From the NCBI GenBank assembly GCA_964059195.1, contig CAXKWD010000002.1, forward strand, positions 151,731,042 through 151,795,041: 64,000 bases of DNA, written 5' to 3'. Below the pieces are notes generated by a model. It saw only the letters and a list, made by a program, of their open reading frames with translations. It did not search any database and was not told where the DNA came from. Both the position numbers and the translations under genes were made by a program. Origin of the DNA: Ectobius pallidus. Its lineage: Eukaryota; Arthropoda; Insecta; Blattodea; Ectobiidae. Shown here in pieces: positions 33,082-43,055 of the stretch (position 1 is the stretch's first letter; every line of letters starts with the position of its first letter).

Positions 33082-33731
33082 TACTCCGCGCCTTTGACGT
33101 ATAACGTCAATAAAAAACATAACAGGAATGCAAGCTATAATGGAAAGACACTTATATATACACAAAACCATCACTGATTCTAATTGGATGTATACATGTG
33201 ATATGTGTTGGAAAATATTACTTCTTACATATATTGCAAGAATATGATATTGAATAGAAAAGCACTGATTTCACTATTTACATTGAAGCACTGACTCTAC
33301 ACTAATTAGACTGGAACCACACGTAAGGTTGTGAAGGTCTAGGTGAATGATGGCTGGAATCCAAACTGTTGTTGTAACATCTATAAGTGAAGACTTCGAC
33401 TTGTGCACAACAGCTGACTCAGGTACATGTAGTGTAGATCAGGTGGCTTGTTGAAACACAATCTGTAGAAACTTGTTGAAGAAATGCGTGATGATTTCTT
33501 TATATCATTCAGGGCACAGCTGATGATCTTATATTACTAACATGGTATCTTGCCATAATGGAGAAAGACCATTGGATAAACATTAAGTGACTTTTTAACA
33601 CAAACAGTGCTAAAGAATAGCTTTCTTACATATATCACAGTGTAACGGTTTGGCTATCTTTTCATAGTTCTTACAGACATAATAGCTCTCTAACTGGATA
33701 TATGCAGATGATGCAAGTAAATAGCTTTTCA
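33082..33731. other. BEL element non-coding segment between gag and 3' LTR
   Basis: About 650 bp without pol motifs in any frame. This is where protease and polymerase would begin in a complete BEL/Pao element. Confidence 0.7.
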
Positions 33732-35777
33732 TTATTTTGAAAATGATAAACACTGCTGATTTTTTTTTCTAGATGATGACAGATACTGTTGAGTGTTGTT
33801 TCGCTCTGAAGACAGACACTGCGGAGTACTGTTTTTCAATGAAGGCAGACACTGCGGAGTGTTGTTTCGCTCTGAAGACATACACTGAGTGTTGCTTTGC
33901 GAATGTAAAGCTCTATAGAACGGATCTGATTTACATCTTGTATTTCCACTGTCACTTATCTTAAATCTTCTTTGGCTGTTGAAAGATTTATTGTGAATGG
34001 TTGGGTGCAAATGTTCGTTCCTGGTTCTGAAGGAAGCGAAGCTATTGCGAACTGGTGTGACCGCTGCACTGGGTCCATTTGTGTCTAAGCGTTTGCTCTG
34101 CATATGATGAGAGGCTTTGCTTGAATTGTTTTGAATTCTAGCTTGTTTAGAATTGCTATGTATTGAAGTGCTCTGTTGACTTCGACTGATGTTAAAGCAT
34201 GTGAAAGAGTATGCTTTGGACTGAACTTTCTTAGTTGTAAAGTGTAATAGCTTGCTGTGATTTGAGCCACACTTACAATAAGCCTGAAGAGAACACATTT
34301 GTACTTTGTGTTCAGAAGAGAAGCAATTGAAACACAATTTCTTGGATCGCACGAAATTCCATCGTTGCTGTATGCTTAATCTGCTAAACTTGTGGCACTT
34401 GTGTAAAGCGTGATTTAGTTTACACAGAGGACAAATTTGCTGATGTTTAGATTTGCTCGTGACAACGAAAGAATGCATTTCTGGCATTTCATCTGTCGTG
34501 GAGATCGAATCATCCTGGAGCGAAACCGTATTCATGTCACGATGCAGTAACTGACTGTGTACTGATTCTTCGCACTCACAGAATGATTTTAAGTTGCATT
34601 GGCGTACCTGATGACTCGATGAGAAACAGTTGACACAAAGGTGTTGTGACTTGACGAAATTCCATCGCTCATTGACTGGAATTTGCCTAAATTCATCACA
34701 ATGGTACAATTTGTGATTTCGTTGACAATAGGTACAAGATAATCTGTTTGTACCTCCGTACGACTGTCGCGACTCATGGACAGTGTATTGTGGCGATCGC
34801 AGCTCAACCTTTCTTGCAGGTGATGGGCTGGACACGTTGTTGGAAGTTGCTAAAATTTCTAAAGTATGTGCTTTAGATTCTAGGAACTGTATTAGATCTT
34901 GGAGAGAAGTAAAATGTTGTGAATCGATTTTACTCTCGAATTCTTTGCGTGTGCTGTCTGTTAAGCTGTTTAACAGAAGCTGAGTTAATAAAACTTCTTG
35001 TAGTGGAACTTCTAGTGAGAGAGCTTCCACTGCGTTTAAATTCCTCTGAAAACTACTCAGAAGATTTCTCAAGTCTGTTACATTGTCTGCTCTCATTTCT
35101 GGCAATGATAACAGTTGTTGCACATGTGATGTTGCAATTAATCGTGTATTATCATATCGATCACAAACCAATTTCCAGGCTACTGGGAAATTTTCATTGG
35201 TGATTGGAAGACTTGAGATTAGCACTTTTGCTTCGTCTTGAAGAGCGGCTACGAGGTAATGGAATTTCTGAATTGGATCTAGAGATTCATTGTTTACAAT
35301 AAGACTGCTGAAGGTATCATGGAAATGCTTGAATTTTGTAACATCCCCATTGAAGGTAGGTAAATCTAGGACTGGTAGAGGGATATTTCTGCTCTGTGCA
35401 TTGCAAGAATGCACTGTGTGATGTGATATAACACTGCACTGTGATTGTTCACTGTTCACTGGATTTGCACTACGAAATGGCTGTTCATGATGACATATAA
35501 GAGCACTAAGTTTTGCGTTCAATACTCGATAAATACTTCTTATTTCTTCATAGTGTTGCATATGAAAATCTATTTCATTTTCACTTTCGATGAGAGATTC
35601 AATCTGAGTATGTAAACATTCAAAATTGTGCCAAAGCTCTTGTAGACTGTCAAATTCAACATTCAATTGAAACACATCACTCTCTTCTGAAATGCTATCA
35701 CAAAACTTCTGAATTAAAGTGAATTTTCGTCTGATAAACTCACGTTTTCTAGTCAGTAATTTCAACTCTTGTTCCAT
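33732..35777 (-). CDS. gag: BEL/Pao Gag with duplicated zinc-knuckle cassette
   Basis: 681 codons, ATG at 35775-35777, uninterrupted. A coiled-coil-like N-terminus (residues 1-100) precedes a DUF1759-type capsid segment from about 135: LPVLDLPTFNGDVTKF, DPIQKFHYLVAALQDEA, AWKLVCDRYDNTRLIA. Two homologous Cys/His cassettes follow. The first is at about 348-410 (CTYCQRNHKLYHC, LCVNCFSSSHQVRQC, CECEESVHSQLLH). The second is at about 446-510 (CPLCKLNHALHKC, LCFNCFSSEHKVQMC, CKCGSNHSKLLH). The C-terminus (about 636-681) has four 11-residue repeats around NNTPQCLSS. In the family, Gag assembles particles and the knuckles bind RNA. A single cassette is the usual form as I know it; the second looks like an internal duplication. 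The frame ends before any protease. Confidence 0.9.
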   Translation of the reverse strand: MEQELKLLTRKREFIRRKFTLIQKFCDSISEESDVFQLNVEFDSLQELWHNFECLHTQIESLIESENEIDFHMQHYEEIRSIYRVLNAKLSALICHHEQPFRSANPVNSEQSQCSVISHHTVHSCNAQSRNIPLPVLDLPTFNGDVTKFKHFHDTFSSLIVNNESLDPIQKFHYLVAALQDEAKVLISSLPITNENFPVAWKLVCDRYDNTRLIATSHVQQLLSLPEMRADNVTDLRNLLSSFQRNLNAVEALSLEVPLQEVLLTQLLLNSLTDSTRKEFESKIDSQHFTSLQDLIQFLESKAHTLEILATSNNVSSPSPARKVELRSPQYTVHESRQSYGGTNRLSCTYCQRNHKLYHCDEFRQIPVNERWNFVKSQHLCVNCFSSSHQVRQCNLKSFCECEESVHSQLLHRDMNTVSLQDDSISTTDEMPEMHSFVVTSKSKHQQICPLCKLNHALHKCHKFSRLSIQQRWNFVRSKKLCFNCFSSEHKVQMCSLQAYCKCGSNHSKLLHFTTKKVQSKAYSFTCFNISRSQQSTSIHSNSKQARIQNNSSKASHHMQSKRLDTNGPSAAVTPVRNSFASFRTRNEHLHPTIHNKSFNSQRRFKISDSGNTRCKSDPFYRALHSQSNTQCMSSERNNTPQCLPSLKNSTPQCLSSERNNTQQYLSSSRKKNQQCLSFSK

Positions 35778-36172
35778 GCTGGATGTAGGAAGAAATACTT
35801 GCGAATGTAGAATGATATAATGTCTTCGCTCTGAAGAATTTTCTGCTCTGTTGTTTTGTCTTCGCTCTGAAGATCTTTCTGCTAATCACCACTAGTACTC
35901 ACTACACGTTGGATGATGTATGAATCTCACTGCACTCTGCAGCTTCACTGCTCGTAGGACTGGGGTCTTGTAGTTTCTGCTTGGAGTGACTTGGGCACTG
36001 CAACTTGAAGATACCAAGGCCAAGAATCAATGTTGCTGGAAATCTCCGAACCCGACGCGGAAGATACGAACACTGAATAGCTCGCGCTTGGAGTAATTCG
36101 AGAAGCGAAACCGTACATGTATGAGATGTCGAGATTTGTCCAAATTACATCCGGCCCGATAGAGGAACCAAA

Positions 36173-37101
36173 TGTTGGGTACAAGAGCGGCTTATGACCC
36201 TGCCGTAAAGGGAAAAGATGGGAAAGGATGTTAGAAAGAATCTCTGGAGCTGGAGGACCAATTATTGCATTAAACAATAATAAAATGAGTAGAGCGAAGT
36301 GAACTTATAAATCTCAGGTGTTGGAACAGGGATCTTCGGATGTAATATTGGATCACAAACCTTTTCATGTAATAAACTATGTGACATTTATTCTCATAAC
36401 ATATAGGTAAAGAATGCACTTGAAATAGTAATAGAAACACTGAAACAAGATATATAATGAATTTGAGATAGGTGCACTTGCACTGAACAAAGGAATGTGC
36501 TTTGGCGCGAACTTGAAGACACGTGGCGATAATTTCTCTTAATTATGCCAGTGAAGTAATTTATATCTTAATATGAGCGTAATGATAGCTGAATTAATTC
36601 TAATATGATTTCACTCTGAAATCTTTACTCTACTGAACTTTATAAACGAGCTATTGCGAACGCTTGGTTGCGCAACGTTGCCGCACTGAAACACGAACTG
36701 TTAGACTGATCTAAGAAGCCGATAACACTGAATCTACTGTAATTAGTGTAGATTAATTAATAACACAAGATAATACTTGTAAATGGAAGTATTATGTATT
36801 TATCCGCTAATTAATAGAAAACCTCTGTTCTATTGTCTGAATAAGGCGGGATACTAGACTGAGCTCCAGCACGTCTATCACGCGTGGAGGCTCGACGCTA
36901 ACTAACGTTATAACATGACGCTGTGATGTCATGCTGCCTCTGCATCTGCACCTGTCGATGAAAGGGGATTCACAGAACTAGGAGGGCTTATACTAATATC
37001 AATGCGCTGAGAGGGAGAAATGCACTGAGCGGAACATTTGAATATACACTCATACTAGACATGTAGAAAAATGCTAGTAGAACCTATAGCTTGCGTGAAC
37101 A
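36173..37101 (-). repeat. BEL element 5' LTR (minus orientation)
   Basis: 929 bp. Reading on the minus strand, the LTR is followed by TTTGGTTCCTCTATCGGGCC (about 36153-36172), a good BEL-type primer-binding site. Confidence 0.93.
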
Positions 37102-37107
37102 ATTAAT

Positions 37108-37439
37108 CAACAACACTATTCATTACTCATCACATCAACTGGGAACGAGCGAAAGTTTTTCTCCATCAGCCCTCCCAAGTGATTTTTTTTGTCCTCAAAG
37201 TGATTCTAAACCCTCCTCAAACTATTCAGCGGAACGAATTCGTCATTGGACTACTGACCTTCTCGAGACACCCCATTGAGAGCTGTACGACCATAAAGTT
37301 TACTTGTGAGTACAAATTTCTATTCATCTTATTGTTCTGTAAATAAGAGTAAGATTTCATGTTTTATAAAGCTTCATATTTTTTCTTCGTTATTACACGA
37401 AATTATAAATATTTTTTTATTATCTAGATATACAATTAT
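37108..37439 (+). other. Element B leader, second part
   Basis: The continuation of the 5' leader after the BEL target site, up to the gag ATG at 37440. It is AT-rich with no supported sites. Confidence 0.6.
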
Positions 37440-39399
37440 ATGAAATTACGGAACAATAAGATCACTTTGCCAATTCGATCTGCCTCTCCGATGGATACTC
37501 TTAATGAACATGTGCATGAAAGTGAAAGTGTGCATGAAATTCATACGAGTGCTGCAAGTACAAGTGAACATGCCGGTGTAATTTCTTCAGGCAATAGCTT
37601 GAACCCCCCTTCACAGCCTACTCCCAGTCAGTGTGACTTGTTGACACAGCTAACTAATTTAATTTCCAACATGGAAAATAAACTTACAGAACAAATAACA
37701 CAACAAGAAAATAAATTTTCTACCATTTCAGAACAGCTGAACAAAGTCACTACACAAAATAATGAACTAATTGAAACCATGTCACGTCAACAAGAAGCAC
37801 TAATTGCACAAATGGTCGACGTTGATGTGAGGATATCACACCAGGTAGAGACTTTGGAGCGGAATACACAACAACAATTTGAAACTGTACAACAGAACCT
37901 ACAGCAGAACCTAAATAATACTGAAAACAATACTAAACATATTGGCACTTTACAACATACTGTGGAACAAAACACACAAACCACGGGAAAGGCTATGAAC
38001 CTAATTCAATCCACGAGTAACCAAGTACTTTGACTCCAGTCAGAATTAAAACGAGTAAATTCCAGGTTACAAGAGTGCGAGAACCTACTGGAAAATCCCC
38101 CTCCCCCAGTGGCTAATGATAGTCAGGCTAAGGATTCTGAACCCCAAAGTGCACCTAAACCACAGAGTACCTCAGGACAGGCAAAACAAGTTCCCGATGC
38201 TGTACCTAGTACCTCCCGTACGCCATCGGAGTTACATGAAACTAATGCTAACCGTAAAATCGATGACCATATGAATTTGCATAATGTATTGAATTCTACA
38301 GATTTGCCTTTACCTTCGTTCGCAAATGAAAATGACCAGAATCCTGTGAGATTTCTGAAGCAGTTAGAGTCTTATTTTTCACTAAGAAATATACCTTCCT
38401 CCTACAAAATGGCGATAGTAGAAAGAACTTTGAAAAAGAACACGTTAAGGTGGTTTCATGTAATTACCGAAGCGCATCCTATGAGTTTCGAGGAATTTAA
38501 GAGCGAATTTTTGAACCAATTCTGGGGTCCGTTGCAACAGGGTAGAATCAGGGATAAAATCTTTCATGGCAGATACGACAAGAACACAGGTATGTCATAT
38601 ACGGAGTATTTGTTATCGCTATGTGAGTTGAGACAATTATTAGTACCAGTAATTCGCGAGGACGAATTATTATATGCAATTCCGTCGCATTACCCCTCTT
38701 ATATCCGGAATTCTTTGATTGTTGCCTGTCTTTGAACTTATGAAATTGTTGCAATCTTTACAAGAGCCCAGCCAAGGCCGAAGTGATTTCAGAAATAATC
38801 CTCCAGATCGTAATTCCCGTAGGCCTACTAATAATCAAGTAAATAATGGCAATAGGCAGATTAATATGATAAGAACTGATGGACTTTTTGAAGTCGAGGA
38901 CGGGTCACACGACAGTCCGAAAAACGACCAGCCTTCTTATCCGCGGGATATCGCATATTCCGAAAGTGGTAATGAGTATCATAGTGCGAGGCCACCTCAA
39001 AATGGACGAGGTTACTACCGGCAACAGGGAGGTTTCAACCAACGTAAAAGTTTCCAGAATAGGTATTCCCGGGGTTGGAATAATAATTATAGGCCGCAGC
39101 CATATGGCGGACGCAGTATCTTTCAGAGAGGGAACTGGAATCGAACCAGGGATTTCAATCGCCAGGGATATCGACGCCCAGCGTACCGATCGGGTTGCAA
39201 TGGAGTCCGGAATAGTCGCAGTTCATATAGAAACCAAGGAAGAGTAATTGATAATAAATATGTACCATATAATAGGGATAATTACGAGACAGTCAGCCCA
39301 GGGGAAAACGATCGCAGACAGAACCAGGAAGTAGAAACACCCCGACAACAAAGCCGACCACTCGCCCCTCAGAACCGTGAAGAATCTTTAAACAATTAA
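37440..39399 (+). pseudogene. gag: Element B gag, damaged; Arg/Gly/Asn-rich tail without CCHC
   Basis: It starts at ATG 37440. An N-terminal glutamine/asparagine-rich coiled coil (about residues 75-195) is followed by a capsid-like segment (38270-38735: NPVRFLKQLESYF, ERTLKKNTLRWFHV, FEEFKSEFLNQFWGP, DELLYAIPSHYP). The rest, in the next frame from about 38720 to 39399, is rich in Arg, Gly, Asn and Tyr (RGYYRQQGGFNQRKS, RGNWNRTRDFNRQG) and has no zinc knuckle, so RNA binding probably relies on this basic tail. Lesions: TGA at 38031-38033 and a frameshift between about 38700 and 38735. The TAA at 39397-39399 is the natural stop that frameshifting bypasses. Confidence 0.85.
39387..39393 (+). promoter_or_regulatory. 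-1 ribosomal frameshift heptamer TTTAAAC (element B)
   Basis: Read in the gag frame as T TTA AAC, two codons before the gag TAA. Slipping back one base enters the pol frame, which is open from 39393 to 43055. The sequence and phase match the classical X XXY YYZ signal. Confidence 0.8.
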
Positions 39400-42300
39400 G
39401 GGTCGAAGGATTTCTTCCAGTCCCAGGCCCGTGTGTTACTCATAACAATGGAAGACCCCTAGAGTCAATCGACACAATACCCGAACTACATGTGATAAAT
39501 AACACAGAAAATAATAACAGTGAACTCATTCAGAATATAGACACAGAGGAGCTAGTAACGATAGGAATTTTGCAGAAAGGTGGCAACGAATTAAATAATA
39601 CAGATGCAAGACCACCCGTGATAAAAGCTAAAATTGGGGATAAGACCTATGAGTTATTATTGGACACAGGTAGTGATGCCCAAGTGATGTCAAATGAAGC
39701 ATTTGAGATTTTACGACACGATAATGTACTTACTGAAATATTACCTGTGCACGCTATGACTGCATTACTAGCTATTGGACAGAAAAGAAGTAGGATAAAG
39801 TACCAGTGTATGGTCCCCATTCAAATAAAGGATCAAACTATAGATGTTCTATTCCTAGCAGTCCCGGGTTTGAACCAACCTTTTATTATTGGTTGCGGGA
39901 TTTTTCGTGAACTCCAAGATCTACTAAATTTCAGGACCAATACTATGCAGATTATCGATGAACGTGAAACAGAACAGATTGTACCTTTTGTGAGACCTGA
40001 TATTGTAATTTCTAATGATGACGATGAAAATGATATCGGTAAGGATCAAATGTTTGTGGAATATATAAATGTTAATAATATGAATGCCGCTAAGTTAATA
40101 TGCGGAGAGGAATTAAGAAATAAAGATGCTCTTGCTAATATCCCTGATGATAATAATATTACGGATGATGAAAATGATGATAATTTTTGCGGGGAAATCG
40201 ACGAGCAGAAAATTTTCTGGTTAGGCGCCAATGATCAAATTATCGATAATGTGAATAATAAGGACCTCGATGAAGGGATTAGAGTCGTGATTCAAGAGAA
40301 GGTGGACGGAACACATGACCTCACCCCCCTACAGAGACAGTCATTATTTAATATTTTATGGGAGAACAGGGATGCTTTTCATACTTCGCCCGGCCTTTGC
40401 CGACTTTATTCTCATAAAATAGTCAGAACTAGTGATGTCCCAGTGACGCATAAACCAAGATCTATTCCCGCCGGTCTCCGAGTCCAGGTGGAGCAGGTGA
40501 TCGCTGATATGATCCGAGACGGAGTTTTAGAACCTGCGAATACAGTAAACAATAACCCCTTGTGCATAGTACGCAAGCCCTCAGGACAAATAAGACTTAC
40601 AATTGATGCCCGTTCGGCGAACAATACGACGCTGATGGACCATTATAGACCGCTTACATGTGACGAGCTGATCTCGCGCGCCGTGGGTGCTAAATATTTC
40701 AGCTCGACAGATCTGGTCAGTTCATTTTGGCAAGTACCTTTGGACGAAGAGTCTAGGGACTTGACCGCGTTCACTTTTGGCGGTCGTCAACTACGGTTTA
40801 CCCGCTGTCCATTCGGCAGCAAGACTAGCTCTTCGGGCCTATTGCGAGCCTTAGGGAAAACGTTCCAAGGTGATAATACTGACTTTATAATGCAGTATAT
40901 CGACGAAATATTACTGGTATCAGAATCAATAGACGACCATATGAGACACATTAACTACACACTTAGTAAACTACGGCTAGCTGGATTTACTCTGAATATA
41001 GAGAAATGCCATTTCTTCAAGAAAGAAGTGAAATTTCTCGGGTATATTTTTTCTTCAGAAGGCTACCGTATGGATCCTGAGAAAGTCGAGGCTATAAAAA
41101 GAATACCTTCCCCTCGCACCGTAAAACATCTGAGACGTTTTATAGGAATTTGTAGCTACCAGTCCAGGTTCTTAGTAAATTTTGCGCTAGAACTTCAACC
41201 CTTAAATCACTTGCTAAAGAAGCAAACAAAATGGCGATGGACCGATAGTGAAGAAAGGGCATTTAATATAATTAAAGATTTGTTCGCTGAATCCATAATG
41301 TTACAAAAGCCGGATGACTCCCTCCCGTACCATATTCAAGTGGATGCCTCGTCGAAAAGCCTCGGTTCGATCCTATTTCAAGAGATAAACGGCGAAAAGA
41401 GAATTTTAGCGACGACAAGTAAGTCACTAAACGCCCGCCAGTCACGCATGTTCCCTACTGAACTCAAAATCTTTGCAGTCTACTACGGGATACAGAAGTA
41501 CAAGCATTACATCTATAATAGGAAGATCATAGTATTGTGTGACCACCTAAGCCTGCAATTTATAAATCAATGTAAACTTTCTAACAGCCGCATCAGTAGA
41601 TTTATATTGGAGTTGTCACAATACGACTTGGAAATAAGGCACGTCAAGGGCACCTCTAACCAATTCGCGGACCAATTATCGAGGTTACCTAACCCCCAAG
41701 GCCTAGACCAGCTTGCCGGTCAAGTAGAGAAGGAAATAAGGATTATGAAAATTAATCTGTGGGATAAATATCATCTGAATGATAAACTCAAGAACATAAG
41801 GCAGCTCCAAGCGGGAGATCAAAATCTTCAAAAGCTTATGGGTAACGCACGGAACATCGGGACAATCCATGTAATGAATGAGGATACAGAGAACACTGGA
41901 GAAACAGAAATCTCAGAAAATGGTGCGATAAAACCCTTTTCGATTGGTATGAAAGAGGGAATCTTATACAAGCTATGTGGTACTCATAACGCAACGTGGA
42001 AAACTTATATCCCTGAGGCAATGGAACGAGACATAATAGCCAGTTACCATGAGAATTTAGCTCACAGTGGAACTGATAGGTTAGTAAATGCCATAAGTCA
42101 GCATTTTTATGTGAAGCACCTAGGACGTAAAGTCAGAAAGTATGTTTCCACTTTTCATCTATGTCAAATAGGCAAAATGCGTAATGTTGCATATGACGTC
42201 ACACCAGGTGCTATTGAGGCTAATAAGCCGAAGCAATTAATTTGCGCAGACATTTTAGGACCCCTGGTAAAATCTAACTTCGGAAACCAATTTATCTTTG

Positions 42301-43055
42301 TTATGGTTGACGTTTTCAGCAAATTTGTGAAGTTATATCCTCTGCGTAGGATATCCACTAAAATATGTGTTGCTAAAGTAAGAGATTTTATTTGCGAGTT
42401 CGGCGCTTTTGATTTTATTTTGACGGACAACGCGAGTATTTTTTCAAGCAGGCATTGGACAACGGAACTTACTAAGCTAGGCGTGAAAATCCGCCACTGC
42501 TCCTCCTTTTATCCCAGAGGTAACCCCTCTGAACGCTATATCAAAAGTGTGATTGGTTACCTCCGATTATTGTCTCACCGGAAACACCAAGATTGGTTTC
42601 GTCACCTGAAGACGATACAGGCGATATTGAATGAAACGCCAAACGATGTTACTAAAGAAATCCCATCTGAATTGATTAAAGGCACGGTAGTAGGACCTTT
42701 GTTTTCCAACACTCCACCAATTTTACCTACGTGTGCTCCGCGGGACACCGATGTTTGTAAGGAAATAATGGCTCGGTTACACAAGCGATGGAAAAAGCGC
42801 AAAGGAAACAGACCGTCCCATAAACATAAATGGCAGCCACGTCAGAATGAATTGGTATTGGTGAAGAACTTCCCCCTTTCAAGTGCTATCAATCAGAGGC
42901 AGAAAAAATTTTGTTTACCCTACCGAGGTCCATATTGTATTCAACGGCAATTTGGTACGGACACTTTTGAGGTGTCAGATCCAAAAGACGCCAATAAAAT
43001 ATTAGGTCGGTACCATAAGCAATTACTAAGGAAATACCGTACCGAATCTTCATAA
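39393..43055 (+). CDS. pol: Element B Pol polyprotein (PR-RT-RH-IN), full length
   Basis: One uninterrupted frame with no ATG of its own, entered by -1 frameshift. Protease: LLLDTGSDAQVMS near 39655. Reverse transcriptase: FSSTDLVSSFWQVPL near 40700, TRCPFGSKTSSSGLLRAL, and YIDEILLVSE at 40896, where the usual second Asp of YxDD is Glu. RNase H: IQVDASSKSLGSILFQ and CDHLSLQF. Integrase: an HHCC domain (YHENLAHSGTDRL ... FHLC) whose first Cys is Phe near 42152; catalytic Asp in CADILGP, Asp in LTDNAS and Glu in NPSERY, with 34 residues between the last two acids. It ends with a basic C-terminal region (PYRGPYCIQRQFG). The length is normal. The altered YxDD and HHCC may mean loss of activity or a lineage variant. 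Confidence 0.92.
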   Translation, partial: QLRVEGFLPVPGPCVTHNNGRPLESIDTIPELHVINNTENNNSELIQNIDTEELVTIGILQKGGNELNNTDARPPVIKAKIGDKTYELLLDTGSDAQVMSNEAFEILRHDNVLTEILPVHAMTALLAIGQKRSRIKYQCMVPIQIKDQTIDVLFLAVPGLNQPFIIGCGIFRELQDLLNFRTNTMQIIDERETEQIVPFVRPDIVISNDDDENDIGKDQMFVEYINVNNMNAAKLICGEELRNKDALANIPDDNNITDDENDDNFCGEIDEQKIFWLGANDQIIDNVNNKDLDEGIRVVIQEKVDGTHDLTPLQRQSLFNILWENRDAFHTSPGLCRLYSHKIVRTSDVPVTHKPRSIPAGLRVQVEQVIADMIRDGVLEPANTVNNNPLCIVRKPSGQIRLTIDARSANNTTLMDHYRPLTCDELISRAVGAKYFSSTDLVSSFWQVPLDEESRDLTAFTFGGRQLRFTRCPFGSKTSSSGLLRALGKTFQGDNTDFIMQYIDEILLVSESIDDHMRHINYTLSKLRLAGFTLNIEKCHFFKKEVKFLGYIFSSEGYRMDPEKVEAIKRIPSPRTVKHLRRFIGICSYQSRFLVNFALELQPLNHLLKKQTKWRWTDSEERAFNIIKDLFAESIMLQKPDDSLPYHIQVDASSKSLGSILFQEINGEKRILATTSKSLNARQSRMFPTELKIFAVYYGIQKYKHYIYNRKIIVLCDHLSLQFINQCKLSNSRISRFILELSQYDLEIRHVKGTSNQFADQLSRLPNPQGLDQLAGQVEKEIRIMKINLWDKYHLNDKLKNIRQLQAGDQNLQKLMGNARNIGTIHVMNEDTENTGETEISENGAIKPFSIGMKEGILYKLCGTHNATWKTYIPEAMERDIIASYHENLAHSGTDRLVNAISQHFYVKHLGRKVRKYVSTFHLCQIGKMRNVAYDVTPGAIEANKPKQLICADILGPLVKSNFGNQFIFVMVDVFSKFVKLYPLRRISTKICVAKVRDFICEFGAFDFILTDNASIFSSRHWTTELTKLGVKIRHCSSFYPRGNPSERYIKSVIGYLRLLSHRKHQDWFRHLKTIQAILNETPNDVTKEIPSELIKGTVVGPLFSNTPPILPTCAPRDTDVCKEIMARLHKRWKKRKGNRPSHKHKWQPRQNELVLVKNFPLSSAINQRQKKFCLPYRGPYCIQRQFGTDTFEVSDPKDANKILGRYHKQLLRKYRTESS

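Larger units (their letters stand above)
32153..37101 (-). mobile_element. Nested gag-only BEL/Pao element
   Basis: Two 929-bp direct repeats (32153-33081, 36173-37101) start and end as TGTT...AACA with about five differences. They are bordered by ATTAAT on both sides (32147-32152, 37102-37107), a 6-bp target duplication. The interior of 3.1 kb holds a single minus-strand gene, a BEL/Pao-type Gag of 681 codons. No protease, reverse transcriptase or integrase remains, so the element would have to borrow them from an autonomous relative. The insertion is younger than its host element B by LTR divergence. Confidence 0.9.
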
